Positions 48,742 through 57,235 of a DNA stretch of 61,292 bases are shown piece by piece. A model generated the notes under the pieces. It had not been told where the DNA came from and did not search any database. It was given only the letters and a program-made list of their open reading frames with translations. Where the stretch lies: NCBI GenBank assembly GCA_036562495.1, contig DATCKA010000061.1, positions 1 through 61,292 on the forward strand, given 5' to 3'. The stretch's first letter is position 1. Every line of letters starts with the position of its first letter. Position numbers and translations under genes: made by a program. This DNA comes from Geochorda sp036562495. Lineage in GTDB: Bacteria > Bacillota > Limnochordia > Limnochordales > Geochordaceae.

Positions 48742-49463
48742 CGGCAGGCGAGGCGTTGCTGGAGGTCCACGATCTGACGGTGCGCTACGGCAACATCGAG
48801 GCGCTGCGCGACGTCTCGCTGTGGGTGGACGAGGGCGACGTGGTCGCCCTCATCGGAGCCAACGGCGCCGGAAAGACCACGACCCTGCGCGCCATCTCCG
48901 GACTGGTGCGGCCCTTTCGGGGGACCATCCGCTACCGGGGCCAGGACCTGACCCGGCTGAGCCCCGATCGGATAACGGCCATGGGCATCGCGCACGTGCC
49001 CGAGGGGCGCGCCATCTTCGCCAACCTATCGGTCCAGGAGAACCTGCTCCTGGCCACCTACGCCCGCCGGGACCGCGCCCGGGTGAGGGAGGACCTGGAC
49101 TTGGTCTACTCGCTGTTGCCCCGCCTGGCCGAGCGGCGTCGCCAGAACGCCGGCACGCTGTCGGGTGGCGAGCAGCAGATGCTGGCCATCGGGCGGGCCC
49201 TGATGAGCCGGGCGCGCGTCATGCTCCTGGACGAACCGTCCATGGGGCTGGCGCCGTTGCTGGTGGCCGAGATCTTCCGCCTGCTGCAGGACATCAACCG
49301 CCAGGGCACCACCCTGCTCCTGGTGGAGCAAAACGCCCGCATGGCCTTGCAGATCGCCCGACGGGCCTACGTGCTGGAGGCCGGCCGCATCGTGCTGGCC
49401 GGCGCCGCTCACGAGGTGGCCGGCGACCCTGCCGTGCGGGAGGCATATCTGGGCGCGGCCTGA
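48738..49463 (+). CDS. livF: Branched-chain amino acid ABC ATPase LivF
   Basis: This 241-residue ATPase is the partner of LivG. It has GANGAGKTTTLRAISGLVRP (Walker A), IAHVPEGRAIFANLSVQENLLLATY (Q-loop region), LSGGEQQMLAIGRALMS (signature) and VMLLDEPSMGLAPLLV (Walker B). GTG 48738 overlaps the livG stop and has AAGGAGGTG eight bases upstream. Its 3' end overlaps the convergent exporter gene by 55 bp. Confidence 0.95.
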   Translation: MTAGEALLEVHDLTVRYGNIEALRDVSLWVDEGDVVALIGANGAGKTTTLRAISGLVRPFRGTIRYRGQDLTRLSPDRITAMGIAHVPEGRAIFANLSVQENLLLATYARRDRARVREDLDLVYSLLPRLAERRRQNAGTLSGGEQQMLAIGRALMSRARVMLLDEPSMGLAPLLVAEIFRLLQDINRQGTTLLLVEQNARMALQIARRAYVLEAGRIVLAGAAHEVAGDPAVREAYLGAA

Positions 49464-51334
49464 TCGTCGGCCTCCAGGCTCTGCAGCCGCCACAGGGTGT
49501 AGTAGAGCCCCCGTCGGGCCAGGAGCTCCCGGTGCGTGCCCTGCTCCCGCACCTCGCCCCGGTGCAGCACGATGATACGGTCAGCATGGGCCACCGTGGC
49601 CAGGCGATGCGCCACGATGATCAGGGTGCGCTGCCCCGCCATGGACCGGATGGCCTGTTGCACCAGCGCCTCCGTCTCGCTGTCGACGCTGGCGGTGGCC
49701 TCGTCGAGGACGAGCACCGGCGGATCCATCGCCGCCGCTCGTGCCAGCGCGATGAGCTGGCGTTGGCCAGCCGAGAGCCCAGCCCCCCGCTCGCTGATGA
49801 TGTGTCCGTAGCCGCCGGGCAGGGCCTCGATGATGGCATCGGCGCCCACCTGGCGGGCTGCCTGGCGGATCCGCTCCATGTCGAGCTCGTCGAGGGAGGC
49901 CGGGGTGTCGGCCTGCCCGTCCATGTGCAGCCCGAATCCGATGTTGTAGGCGATGGTCCCGGAGAAGAGCACCGGCTCCTGGAGCACGATCCCCACCTGG
50001 CGACGCAGCCAGTCGGTGGGCACGTCGCGCACGTCCACCCCGTCGAGGAGCACCGCTCCCCGCTGGACGTCGTAGAGCCGGCTCAACAGCGAGACGATGG
50101 AGCTCTTGCCGGCGCCGGTCGCTCCCACCAGAGCGATGGTCTCGCCGGGCCGCGCCTCGAAGGAGACGTCCTTGAGCACCCAGTCCTGCCCGTGGTAGGC
50201 AAACCAGACCCCCCGCAGCTCCACGTGGCCCCGCGCCCGCGCCGGCACCGGCACCGGCCTGGCCGGCTCGGGGATGGCGGTGCCATCGTCGAGGATCTGG
50301 AAGATCCGCTCCGACGACGCCATGGCCGCCTGCAGGACGTTGTACTTCTCCGCCAGGTCACCGATGGGCTGGAACATCTGGCGGACGTAGCTCAAGAAGG
50401 CGTACAGCACGCCGTACTCCACCTGGCCGCCGGCCACCCGGACGCCGCCGTACCACAGCACCGCCGCCACCGCGGCATTTCCCAGGAAATCGATCGCCGG
50501 TCGAAACGTGGCGAAGACCGACAGCTCGCCCATGCTGGCCCGCAGGTAGGCGCTGTTTTCCTCGTCGAAGCGCTGCATCTGGCGCGCCTCGCGGGAGAAG
50601 GCCTTGACCAGCCACATGCCGTTGAGGTTTTCGGCCAGGAAGGCGTTGACCCGTGCCAGGTGCACCCGCACCCGGCGGAAAGCATCCCGGGCACGGGTGC
50701 GAAACAGCCACGTCGCCACGCCCACGGGGAGCAGCCAGGCCAGGCTGACCAGGGTGAGCGGCCCGTCCAGGCGGGCCATGGCGACCAGCACGCCGACCAA
50801 CACGAAGATATCCCGGAAGAGGCTCACCACCACCGAGGTGTACATCTCGGAGAGGGTCTCGGTGTCGTTGGTCAGCCGCGTCACGAGCCGACCTGTCGGG
50901 TGGCGGTCGAAGAAGGCCAGCGCGCGGCTCTCCACGTGGCGGAAGAGCTCGCTGCGGATGCGGAAGACGATGGCCTGCCCGGTGCGTTGCATGACGAAGG
51001 TCATGGCATAGGCCAGCGCCTGCGAGGCCACCGACAGCCCCAGCAGCATGGCGGCCAGCCGCCACAGCGCCGCCCCGTGTTGCCTCAAGGTGGCAGCCGA
51101 GGCGGCGTCGGCGTCCCGCACGGCGCGCACCGCCACCACCAGGTGCTCGTCGATGGCCACCTTGAAGAGATACGGACGCGCCAGGTCCGCTGCCGTCACC
51201 AACAGCGACAGGACGATCCCCACCGTGATGGGCAGCCAGTGGGGCCGTGCGTATCGCAGCAACCGGGCCAGGAGCCGCCGGTCCAGGGACCGTGCCAGCG
51301 CCTGCTCCTCATGGATGTCAACCGCTAGCGGCAT
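49409..51334 (-). CDS. ABC exporter subunit with canonical ATP site (BmrD-like)
   Basis: This 641-residue half-transporter has six membrane segments (about 25-330) and an ATPase domain. It has GATGAGKSS (Walker A), LSAGQRQLIALARA (a slightly altered signature) and VLVLDEATASVD with the catalytic Glu. It should pair with the upstream half-transporter, which has Asp at that position, to form a heterodimeric multidrug-type exporter like BmrCD or TM287/288. Its ATG at 51334 follows GGGTGGAG and overlaps the previous gene by 17 bp. The substrate is unknown. Confidence 0.92.
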   Translation of the reverse strand: MPLAVDIHEEQALARSLDRRLLARLLRYARPHWLPITVGIVLSLLVTAADLARPYLFKVAIDEHLVVAVRAVRDADAASAATLRQHGAALWRLAAMLLGLSVASQALAYAMTFVMQRTGQAIVFRIRSELFRHVESRALAFFDRHPTGRLVTRLTNDTETLSEMYTSVVVSLFRDIFVLVGVLVAMARLDGPLTLVSLAWLLPVGVATWLFRTRARDAFRRVRVHLARVNAFLAENLNGMWLVKAFSREARQMQRFDEENSAYLRASMGELSVFATFRPAIDFLGNAAVAAVLWYGGVRVAGGQVEYGVLYAFLSYVRQMFQPIGDLAEKYNVLQAAMASSERIFQILDDGTAIPEPARPVPVPARARGHVELRGVWFAYHGQDWVLKDVSFEARPGETIALVGATGAGKSSIVSLLSRLYDVQRGAVLLDGVDVRDVPTDWLRRQVGIVLQEPVLFSGTIAYNIGFGLHMDGQADTPASLDELDMERIRQAARQVGADAIIEALPGGYGHIISERGAGLSAGQRQLIALARAAAMDPPVLVLDEATASVDSETEALVQQAIRSMAGQRTLIIVAHRLATVAHADRIIVLHRGEVREQGTHRELLARRGLYYTLWRLQSLEADDQAAPRYASRTAGSPATS

Positions 51335-53108
51335 GCCACTCCACCCGTTCCAACCCGTCGCTGCCCGTCGCCTCGGGGGCCGCCAGCTCCGCCTCGAGCC
51401 GCTGGCGTTCGTACAGTCGCGCGTACAGCCCGCCGCGACGCAACAGTTCGGCATGGGTCCCTCGTTCGACGACGCGCCCCTCGTCGAGCACCAGGATCTG
51501 GTCCGCCTCTCGGACGGCCGAGAGCCGGTGTGTGATGACGATGGCGGTCCGGGTGCGCAGCACGCCCCGCAGGTCCTCCAGGATGGCGCGCTCCGTCTCG
51601 GCGTCGACCGCGCTGAGGGCGTCGTCCAGGATCAAGATGGGAGGGTCCTTGACGAGGGCCCTGGCGATGCTCGTGCGCTGCTTCTGGCCGCCCGACAAAG
51701 CCACCCCGCGCTCGCCCACCAGGGAGTCGTACCCCTGTGGGAAGCGCATCACGTCTTCGTGGATGTGGGCCAGACGCGCCGCGGCCTCCACCCGTTCCCG
51801 CACGTCGTCGCCCTCGTCGTGGGTCGGGTCGAGGCCCATGGCGATGTTGTCCGCGATGCTCACCGAGAAGAGGAAGCCATCCTGGGGCACGTAGCCGATC
51901 TGGCGGCGGAGCTCCTCCAGCTTGAGGCTGCGGATGTCGCGGCCATCGTAGAGGATGGTGCCCGCGGGCGGATCGTACAGGCGCAGCAGCAGTTGGGCCA
52001 GCGTGCTCTTGCCGGCGCCGGTGCGCCCCACGATCCCCACCACTTGCCCCGGCTCCACGGTGAAGCTCACGTCGCTCAGGGCAGGGCGGGTCGCCCCCGG
52101 ATAGGTGAAGGTCAGGTGGCGCACCTCGATGCGGCCCGAGAGCCGGCCCGGCGAGACCGCGTCGGGGAGCTCCTCGACGTCGGGCTGCTCGGCCAGCAGG
52201 GCCGCCAGGCGCTCCAGCGAGGCGCGGCCGCGCTGGACCATGTTGATGAGCCACCCGATGGAGGTCAGCGGCCAGATCAGCATGCCGAGGTAGCCCGCGA
52301 AGGCGACGAAGCGCCCCAGGCTCACCTCTCCCGAGACCACCAGACGCCCGCCCAGGAGCAGGACGATGACGTAGGCGACGCCGACGGCCGCCTCCGTCAT
52401 GGGCCCCATGACGGCCCAGACCCGCGCCAGCCGCACGTTTCGCTCGACCTGCTCGGCCGCGATGCGCTCGAAGCGAAGCCGCTCCTGCTCCTCTCGGGCC
52501 AGGGCCTTGACCACCCGGATGCCGCCGATGTTCTCCTCCACGAACTCCGTCAGGCGGCTGAAGCCCTCCTGCACCTCCCGGAAGCGACGGTGCACCTCCC
52601 GCCCGGTGTAGGTAAGCCCCACCGACAGCAGCAACAGAGGGGACGCCGCCGCAAGGGCCAGGCGCAGGTCGGCGGAACTCGCCATCATGGCGACCACCAC
52701 GGTGGTCATGAACAGGGCGTCGATGCTCAGCACCACGCCCTGGCCGGCCGCCATGCGTACGGCCTGCACGTCGTTGGTCAGGTGGGCCATCAGGTCGCCC
52801 ACCCGGTGCCGCACGAAGTAACCCGACGACATCCGCTGCAGGTGCGCGAAGAGCCGTCGGCGCAGGTCCGCCTCCAAGAGCCGCGACGCGCCCAGCAGCA
52901 GCTGGCGCCACGCCCATCGGCCCAAGCTGATGAGCGCCGCCAGCAAGAGGAGCGTCAGGGCCTGTCGGGCGGCGTAGGCTGCGCTCAACTGGCCGGAGGC
53001 GAAGGCATCGGCGACGTCACCCAGGACCCGCGGGATCAAGAGCTGCAGGAGGTCGATGACGAGCAAGACCGCGGCGCCGGCCAGATAGCGCCATCGGTGC
53101 CGGCGCAC
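51318..53108 (-). CDS. ABC exporter subunit with degenerate ATP site (BmrC-like)
   Basis: This 596-residue half-transporter has six membrane segments and an ATPase domain with GRTGAGKST, LSGGQKQRTSIARAL and ILILDDALSAVD. The catalytic Glu after Walker B is replaced by Asp, the mark of the non-hydrolysing site in heterodimeric exporters. Together with the coupled downstream subunit it makes an asymmetric exporter. The GTG at 53108 has GAGGG five bases upstream. The GerM-domain gene lies 61 bp upstream on the same strand. Confidence 0.92.
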   Translation of the reverse strand: MRRHRWRYLAGAAVLLVIDLLQLLIPRVLGDVADAFASGQLSAAYAARQALTLLLLAALISLGRWAWRQLLLGASRLLEADLRRRLFAHLQRMSSGYFVRHRVGDLMAHLTNDVQAVRMAAGQGVVLSIDALFMTTVVVAMMASSADLRLALAAASPLLLLSVGLTYTGREVHRRFREVQEGFSRLTEFVEENIGGIRVVKALAREEQERLRFERIAAEQVERNVRLARVWAVMGPMTEAAVGVAYVIVLLLGGRLVVSGEVSLGRFVAFAGYLGMLIWPLTSIGWLINMVQRGRASLERLAALLAEQPDVEELPDAVSPGRLSGRIEVRHLTFTYPGATRPALSDVSFTVEPGQVVGIVGRTGAGKSTLAQLLLRLYDPPAGTILYDGRDIRSLKLEELRRQIGYVPQDGFLFSVSIADNIAMGLDPTHDEGDDVRERVEAAARLAHIHEDVMRFPQGYDSLVGERGVALSGGQKQRTSIARALVKDPPILILDDALSAVDAETERAILEDLRGVLRTRTAIVITHRLSAVREADQILVLDEGRVVERGTHAELLRRGGLYARLYERQRLEAELAAPEATGSDGLERVEWHAASG

Positions 53109-53169
53109 GAAGTCCCTCAGGATGTGAAAGCCGCGCAGGCTCCAACCCTCCTCGAGCCGGCCGCCCCGC

Positions 53170-53841
53170 TCAGAGCGGAAGGCGTTCCCGCGTTAGTTCT
53201 CCGAAGAGCAGGCCGTCTCCTGTGAAAGGGTGCTCGTCGGTGCCGGTCCGCTCGCCCTCCACCAGCAGGACGACCCGCTCCACCGACGGGACCTCCGTCG
53301 CGGTGAAGACGATCTGGCGCAGGATGCCTTCGAGGCGCATGGTCCCGGCGGTCTGCTCCAGCTCACGGGAGAAGTCGAGGTAGGCCGTCGACCCCTCGAG
53401 CCGCACCCTCAACAGGCGCGTGCCCTCTGGGATCTGGGTGAGGACGTCGGGCGGCTCGCCGCGGTCAGGCTGTGGCCCGCGCAACAGCTCCTGCATCACT
53501 CGCTCGAGATGCGCCACGGGCCCCATGTCGGCCGGGATCGGGCGGGTGACGGCCACCAGCTCGACGGCCCCCTGCGCACCGGCCCGGGTGAAGTAGATCC
53601 GGGCCGGCACGGTGGCCGCCTCCCCCGATGGCCCCGAGAACCCCGACAGGGAGGCACGCTCCAGGCGAGCCAGGCGCTGGTCCATCTCCTCGATCCGGCG
53701 GGCCTGCCGCACGAGCTCCTGGCGAAGGGAGAGATAGCCTGAGAGCAGCAGCCCCAGGCCCACGCCCGAGGCCAGCGCCACGGTCAGCAGGCGGCGGCCC
53801 CGGGGCGTCGGCCGGCGCGCGGCCCTCTGGATGTCGGCCAT
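53170..53841 (-). CDS. GerMN-domain exported protein
   Basis: This 223-residue protein has an N-terminal membrane anchor (RLLTVALASGVGLGLLLSGYLSL), a short coiled coil (QELVRQARRIEEMDQRLARLE) and a GerMN domain: ARIYFTRAGAQGAVELVAVTRPIP, HLERVMQELLRGP, LLRVRLEGSTAYLDFSRELE and GILRQIVFTATEVPSVERVVLLVEGE. GerMN occurs in GerM, involved in sporulation and germination, and in lipoproteins such as LpqB. ATG 53841 follows GGAGG by seven bases. It supports a sporulating lineage but may serve a general envelope role. Confidence 0.85.
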   Translation of the reverse strand: MADIQRAARRPTPRGRRLLTVALASGVGLGLLLSGYLSLRQELVRQARRIEEMDQRLARLERASLSGFSGPSGEAATVPARIYFTRAGAQGAVELVAVTRPIPADMGPVAHLERVMQELLRGPQPDRGEPPDVLTQIPEGTRLLRVRLEGSTAYLDFSRELEQTAGTMRLEGILRQIVFTATEVPSVERVVLLVEGERTGTDEHPFTGDGLLFGELTRERLPL

Positions 53842-53863
53842 CGACTCGCCTCCTACACCCGCC

Positions 53864-53869
53864 ATTGTA
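53864..53869 (-). promoter_or_regulatory. Candidate -10 for the GerMN-domain gene
   Basis: The minus strand reads TACAAT 22 bases before the ATG. A clear -35 is missing. It lies back-to-back with the promoter of the divergent cyclase gene. Confidence 0.4.
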
Positions 53870-53910
53870 CCCTTCGGTCGCCCAGTAGCGGGCAGCGGAG
53901 ATGTTGGGGG

Positions 53911-53939
53911 GTGACGCCAGCCCTCTCTCTGGATACAAT
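53911..53939 (+). promoter_or_regulatory. Promoter of the second diguanylate cyclase gene
   Basis: GTGACG (53911-53916) and TACAAT (53934-53939) are exactly 17 bp apart and match consensus at 4 and 5 of 6 positions. The leader is about 45 nt. Confidence 0.6.
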
Positions 53940-53990
53940 CGCTAATGGCGTTATAGCTTTCCAGTCCCGGGGGTTAGGGGAAGCGAGGCC

Positions 53991-55433
53991 ATGGCATCGG
54001 GCCACGGCATGCTCCGACGGACCGGGAGCGTGGCACGCGGTTCGCATCGGCGCATGCCCTCGTACCAGGCGGCCGCGGCGGTCCTGGCAGCCGGTAGCCT
54101 GGCCACTTACGCCGGGCTGACGGCGGCGGGCGGGGGTCCTGACGTGGTCCATGTCTTGCCCGCGGCCGCGCCCATGGCACTCGGTTTCGCGTTCGGCGTC
54201 GGCTGGGGGCTCGTGGGAGCCTCGGCGGCCTCGGCCGCCGTCGCGCTGCACCTGGGCTCGGAGATCGGGGGCCGGTGGGCCCACCCCCAATGGTGGCTGC
54301 CGACGGTGACGGCCACGGTGCTCTTGTGCGCGCTGGGCGCGACGAGCGGCGCGGTCGCCCGCCTGCGAGACCGCCGCACGCTCGAGCTGCTGCGGCTGGT
54401 GCGCGAGCTACGCCGGGCCCGAGCTGTGCTTGCCGCCCTCTACGAGAGCGGCAAGCTGATCACGTCCGAGCTCGAGATGGACCGCCTCATCGACCGGCTG
54501 CTGCGCCTGGTGAGCGAGATGTTCGGGTACCCCAACCCGGCCATCCTCTTGCTGGACGAGGAGGAAGGCGTGCTGCGCCTGGCGGGCAGCTACGGCTATC
54601 ACGTCCCCGAGGGCCTGGTCATCCCCATCTCGCAGGGCCTGACGGGGCTGGTGGCGCGCACCGGGCGCGCCGTGCGGGTCGACGACGTGACCCGTGACGC
54701 CCGTTACATCCCCGGCGTCAGCAACGCCCGCAGCGAGATGGCGGTGCCCATCCGCATGAAGGATCGGGTGCTGGGCGTGCTCAACGTCGAGAGCCCCCGC
54801 CCGGCGGCCTTCACCGACGAGGACCTGCGGGTGCTGCAGATGGTGGCCGACCAGGCCGCGGTAGCCATCCAAAACGCTCGCCTGATGGGCCTCACGTCGC
54901 ACCTGGCCGCCACCGACGGGCTGACCGAGCTCTACAACCACCGCCACTTCATCCAGCAGCTCCAGGTGCGTCTGGAGCGGGCCCGGCAGACGGGCCTGCC
55001 CCTGTCGCTGGTGCTCATCGATCTCGACGACTTCAAGGCGTTCAACGACCGGTTCGGCCACCTGGTGGGCGACGAGGTGCTGCGGGCGGTGGGCCAACTG
55101 GTGCGGCAAAACGTGCGGCGCACCGACCTGGCCGCTCGCTATGGGGGCGAAGAGTTTGCCATCCTGCTCCCCGACACCGACGTCGAGGCCGCGCGGGCCT
55201 TCGCGCAACGGCTCCGGGCCGCGCTGCCCACGGTGCACGCCTTCATCCAGCAGCTGACCGAGGGAGGCCCGCCGCTGTCGGCCAGCTTCGGCGTGGCCAG
55301 CTACCCGTTGCATGCCCGTGACTGGCGCGAACTGCTCCAGCGGGCCGACGAGGCCTGCTACCAGGCCAAGCGCCAGGGCAAGGACCGGGTGGTGGTCTGG
55401 TCGCCGAGCCGGGAGGCCGCCCCTGCCTCGTGA
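53991..55433 (+). CDS. GAF-GGDEF diguanylate cyclase
   Basis: This 480-residue protein has two or three hydrophobic N-terminal segments (about 25-120), a helical linker, a GAF domain (about 155-300; NPAILLLDEEEGVLRLAGSYGYHVPEG) and a GGDEF domain. The active site is GGEEF (385-389) with RRTD five residues before it, giving an intact RxxD inhibitory site. DLDDFKAFNDRFGHLVGDEVL is the metal/nucleotide region. It should make cyclic di-GMP under GAF control. The start has GCGAGG upstream. Its stop overlaps the start of the thermonuclease-family gene (GTGA). Confidence 0.93.
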   Translation: MASGHGMLRRTGSVARGSHRRMPSYQAAAAVLAAGSLATYAGLTAAGGGPDVVHVLPAAAPMALGFAFGVGWGLVGASAASAAVALHLGSEIGGRWAHPQWWLPTVTATVLLCALGATSGAVARLRDRRTLELLRLVRELRRARAVLAALYESGKLITSELEMDRLIDRLLRLVSEMFGYPNPAILLLDEEEGVLRLAGSYGYHVPEGLVIPISQGLTGLVARTGRAVRVDDVTRDARYIPGVSNARSEMAVPIRMKDRVLGVLNVESPRPAAFTDEDLRVLQMVADQAAVAIQNARLMGLTSHLAATDGLTELYNHRHFIQQLQVRLERARQTGLPLSLVLIDLDDFKAFNDRFGHLVGDEVLRAVGQLVRQNVRRTDLAARYGGEEFAILLPDTDVEAARAFAQRLRAALPTVHAFIQQLTEGGPPLSASFGVASYPLHARDWRELLQRADEACYQAKRQGKDRVVVWSPSREAAPAS

Positions 55434-56026
55434 GCCGGTTGCCCCGCCCGACGTTGCGCCGGCGCTCGCCGGCGCCCCGCCGTGCCCCGGCCGGGGGCCG
55501 GCGTATGCTGGTCACGGCGCTGCTGCTGACCGTCGCCGCCCTCGCCTGCGCTCGCCTGACGGCCCGGTGGGGGCCCGACGCGGCCGAGCTGGTCCGCCTC
55601 GGGCCTCCCGAAGGAGCGGTCCTCCTGACGGACCGGGTCGTCGACGTCATCGACGGTGACACCATCCGCACGGCCCGGTACGGTCGGGTCCGCTACATCG
55701 GCATCGACACGCCCGAGCTCGACGACCGTGATCCCGACGTGCGCCGTATGGCCCAGGAGGCCCGTCGAGCCAACGAGCGGCTGGTGGCCGGACGGCAGGT
55801 CCAGCTCATGCAGGACGTGCAGAGCCACGACCGCTATGGCCGCCTGCTGGCCTACGTCTGGGTCGACGGGCTCTTCGTCAACGCCTGGCTGGTCCAGCAG
55901 GGCTACGCGTCGGTGCTGACCGTGCCGCCCAACGTGCGTTACGCAGCCCAGCTGGTCGAGCTCCAGCGCGACGCCCGCCGCGCGGAGCGGGGGCTGTGGG
56001 CGTCGGGCGGCCGTCAGAGCTTGTAG
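55430..56026 (+). CDS. Thermonuclease-family (SNase-like) exported protein
   Basis: This 198-residue protein has an N-terminal membrane anchor or signal (MLVTALLLTVAALACARLTA) after an Arg/Pro-rich leader, then a staphylococcal-nuclease fold. VVDVIDGDTIRT, VRYIGIDTPELD (Arg, Asp and Glu of the active site) and SHDRYGRLLAYVWVDG (second Arg) retain catalytic residues, so it is probably an extracytoplasmic nuclease. A Cys in the hydrophobic segment (ALACA) could be a lipobox. It is translationally coupled to the cyclase gene, which is an unexpected pairing. Confidence 0.88.
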   Translation: MSRLPRPTLRRRSPAPRRAPAGGRRMLVTALLLTVAALACARLTARWGPDAAELVRLGPPEGAVLLTDRVVDVIDGDTIRTARYGRVRYIGIDTPELDDRDPDVRRMAQEARRANERLVAGRQVQLMQDVQSHDRYGRLLAYVWVDGLFVNAWLVQQGYASVLTVPPNVRYAAQLVELQRDARRAERGLWASGGRQSL

Positions 56027-56505
56027 CCGAAGCGCCTCAAGAGGGCCTTGCGCTCCTGGATCTCCTGCTCGCCCTCGACCCCCTTGACGGCGAAGCCGTC
56101 GACCACGCCCAGCACGGCGCGCCCCTGGTCGGTCTGTGCCACGACGACCTGCACCGGATTGGCCGTCGCGCAGAAGATCCGGCAGACCTCGGGCACCTGC
56201 TTGATGGCGTTGAGGACGTTGATGGGAAAGCCGTCCTCCATGACGATGATGAAGAAGTGGCCCGCCCCCACCCTTTGCGCGTTGGCGATGGCCGTCTGCT
56301 CCAGCCGGGCGTCGTTGCCCGAGTGCCGCACCAGGCACGGCCCCGATGCCTCGTTGAAGGCGATGCCGAACCGGATGCGACCGCCGGCGTTGGCCATGGC
56401 CTCGTGGAGGTCCTCGACCGTCTTGATGAAGTGGCTCTGGCCCAGGATGACGTTGGCCTCACCGGGCTTCTCGATGGGGACCAGCTCCAGCTGCATCTCC
56501 CTCAC
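56014..56505 (-). CDS. Adenosine-specific kinase family protein
   Basis: This 163-residue protein matches the COG1839 adenosine-specific kinase family, first seen in archaea: ELVPIEKPGEANVILGQSHFIKTVEDLHEAM, IRFGIAFNEASGPCLVRHSGND, VGAGHFFIIVMEDGFPINVLNAIKQVPEVCRIFCATANPVQVVVAQT. The whole length fits. The reaction is probably phosphorylation of adenosine, taken from the family. GTG 56505 is used; ATG 56496 is possible. It overlaps the DUF429 gene by 47 bp and the convergent nuclease gene by 13 bp. Confidence 0.88.
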   Translation of the reverse strand: MREMQLELVPIEKPGEANVILGQSHFIKTVEDLHEAMANAGGRIRFGIAFNEASGPCLVRHSGNDARLEQTAIANAQRVGAGHFFIIVMEDGFPINVLNAIKQVPEVCRIFCATANPVQVVVAQTDQGRAVLGVVDGFAVKGVEGEQEIQERKALLRRFGYKL

Positions 56506-57235
56506 CGTCCTCGCGCGAAGGGTGCGCGCCGCCGCCGACTCCCGGCAGCGGCGTCACGAGATAGGCTCCCTCGCCATCCCCCAGCCGGGCACAACGCGTC
56601 GTGCCCCACCGGTGCCAGAAGGCGGCGACATGGGCGCAGATAAGGGCATCCAGCAGGCTCTCCATCCGCTCCACCGCGGCGGTCGACGTCGCCGGCTCCC
56701 CTCCCCCGGGCAGCCACGGCACGCTGTCGAGATCGAGTGGCGGGTCGGCGTCGGCCCGTCGCCGCAGCAAATCCACCAGCCGCTGCAATCCCGCCAGGCG
56801 CTCATCCCTGGAGCCCCGCTTGTACGCCAGCGGGGCCGGCAGGTCCGACCACGCGATGAGCGCGGCGTGCGGATAGACTTCGATGATCTGGCATCCCCGG
56901 CCTGCCAGCCGCTCCACGAGCCGCTCGCCCCGCAGCCCGCCGTACACCTCTCGCAGCCGGCGGCGGCTGGCCGCATGGACGCCGAGGCGCCGCCCCGCGA
57001 ACAGGCGCATCAAGGCCCGGTCCACCGCCCGATGGCCCGTCTCGTTGGGCACGGTCAGCGGGGCATCGATGGCGACCACGGTCGGCGGCTCCTCCGTCTG
57101 TGCCAGGCAGAAGCTCGCCACGGCATCCAGCTCGACCCGGTAGGCCCACGACTGGACCCGGCCTCGCTCGTCCAACACGACCAGGCCGCTCCCCCGGTGG
57201 TCGGTCCAGGCCAGGTCCACCCCGACGTACCGCAT
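56459..57235 (-). CDS. DUF429 family protein
   Basis: This 258-residue protein has the DUF429 start YVGVDLAWTDHRGSGLVVLDERG, an RNase H-like fold, then VVAIDAPLTVPNETGHRAVDRALMRLFAGRRLGVHAA and IIEVYPHAALIAW. The family is a predicted nuclease with unproved function. ATG 57235 shares one base with the TGA of the upstream hydrolase gene. Its 3' end overlaps the adenosine-kinase-family gene, so the three genes are on one transcript. Confidence 0.85.
   Translation of the reverse strand: MRYVGVDLAWTDHRGSGLVVLDERGRVQSWAYRVELDAVASFCLAQTEEPPTVVAIDAPLTVPNETGHRAVDRALMRLFAGRRLGVHAASRRRLREVYGGLRGERLVERLAGRGCQIIEVYPHAALIAWSDLPAPLAYKRGSRDERLAGLQRLVDLLRRRADADPPLDLDSVPWLPGGGEPATSTAAVERMESLLDALICAHVAAFWHRWGTTRCARLGDGEGAYLVTPLPGVGGGAHPSREDGEGDAAGAGPHREAR

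Noticed and set aside
48821..51328. An 835-codon open frame antisense to the ABC exporter
   Set aside because: Its translation is Gly/Pro/His/Arg-rich without motifs, while the opposite strand encodes clear ABC domains. Long antisense frames are expected at this GC content.
51048..53225. A 725-codon plus-strand open frame
   Set aside because: It is antisense to the degenerate exporter subunit, with His/Gln/Arg-rich composition and no recognisable domain.
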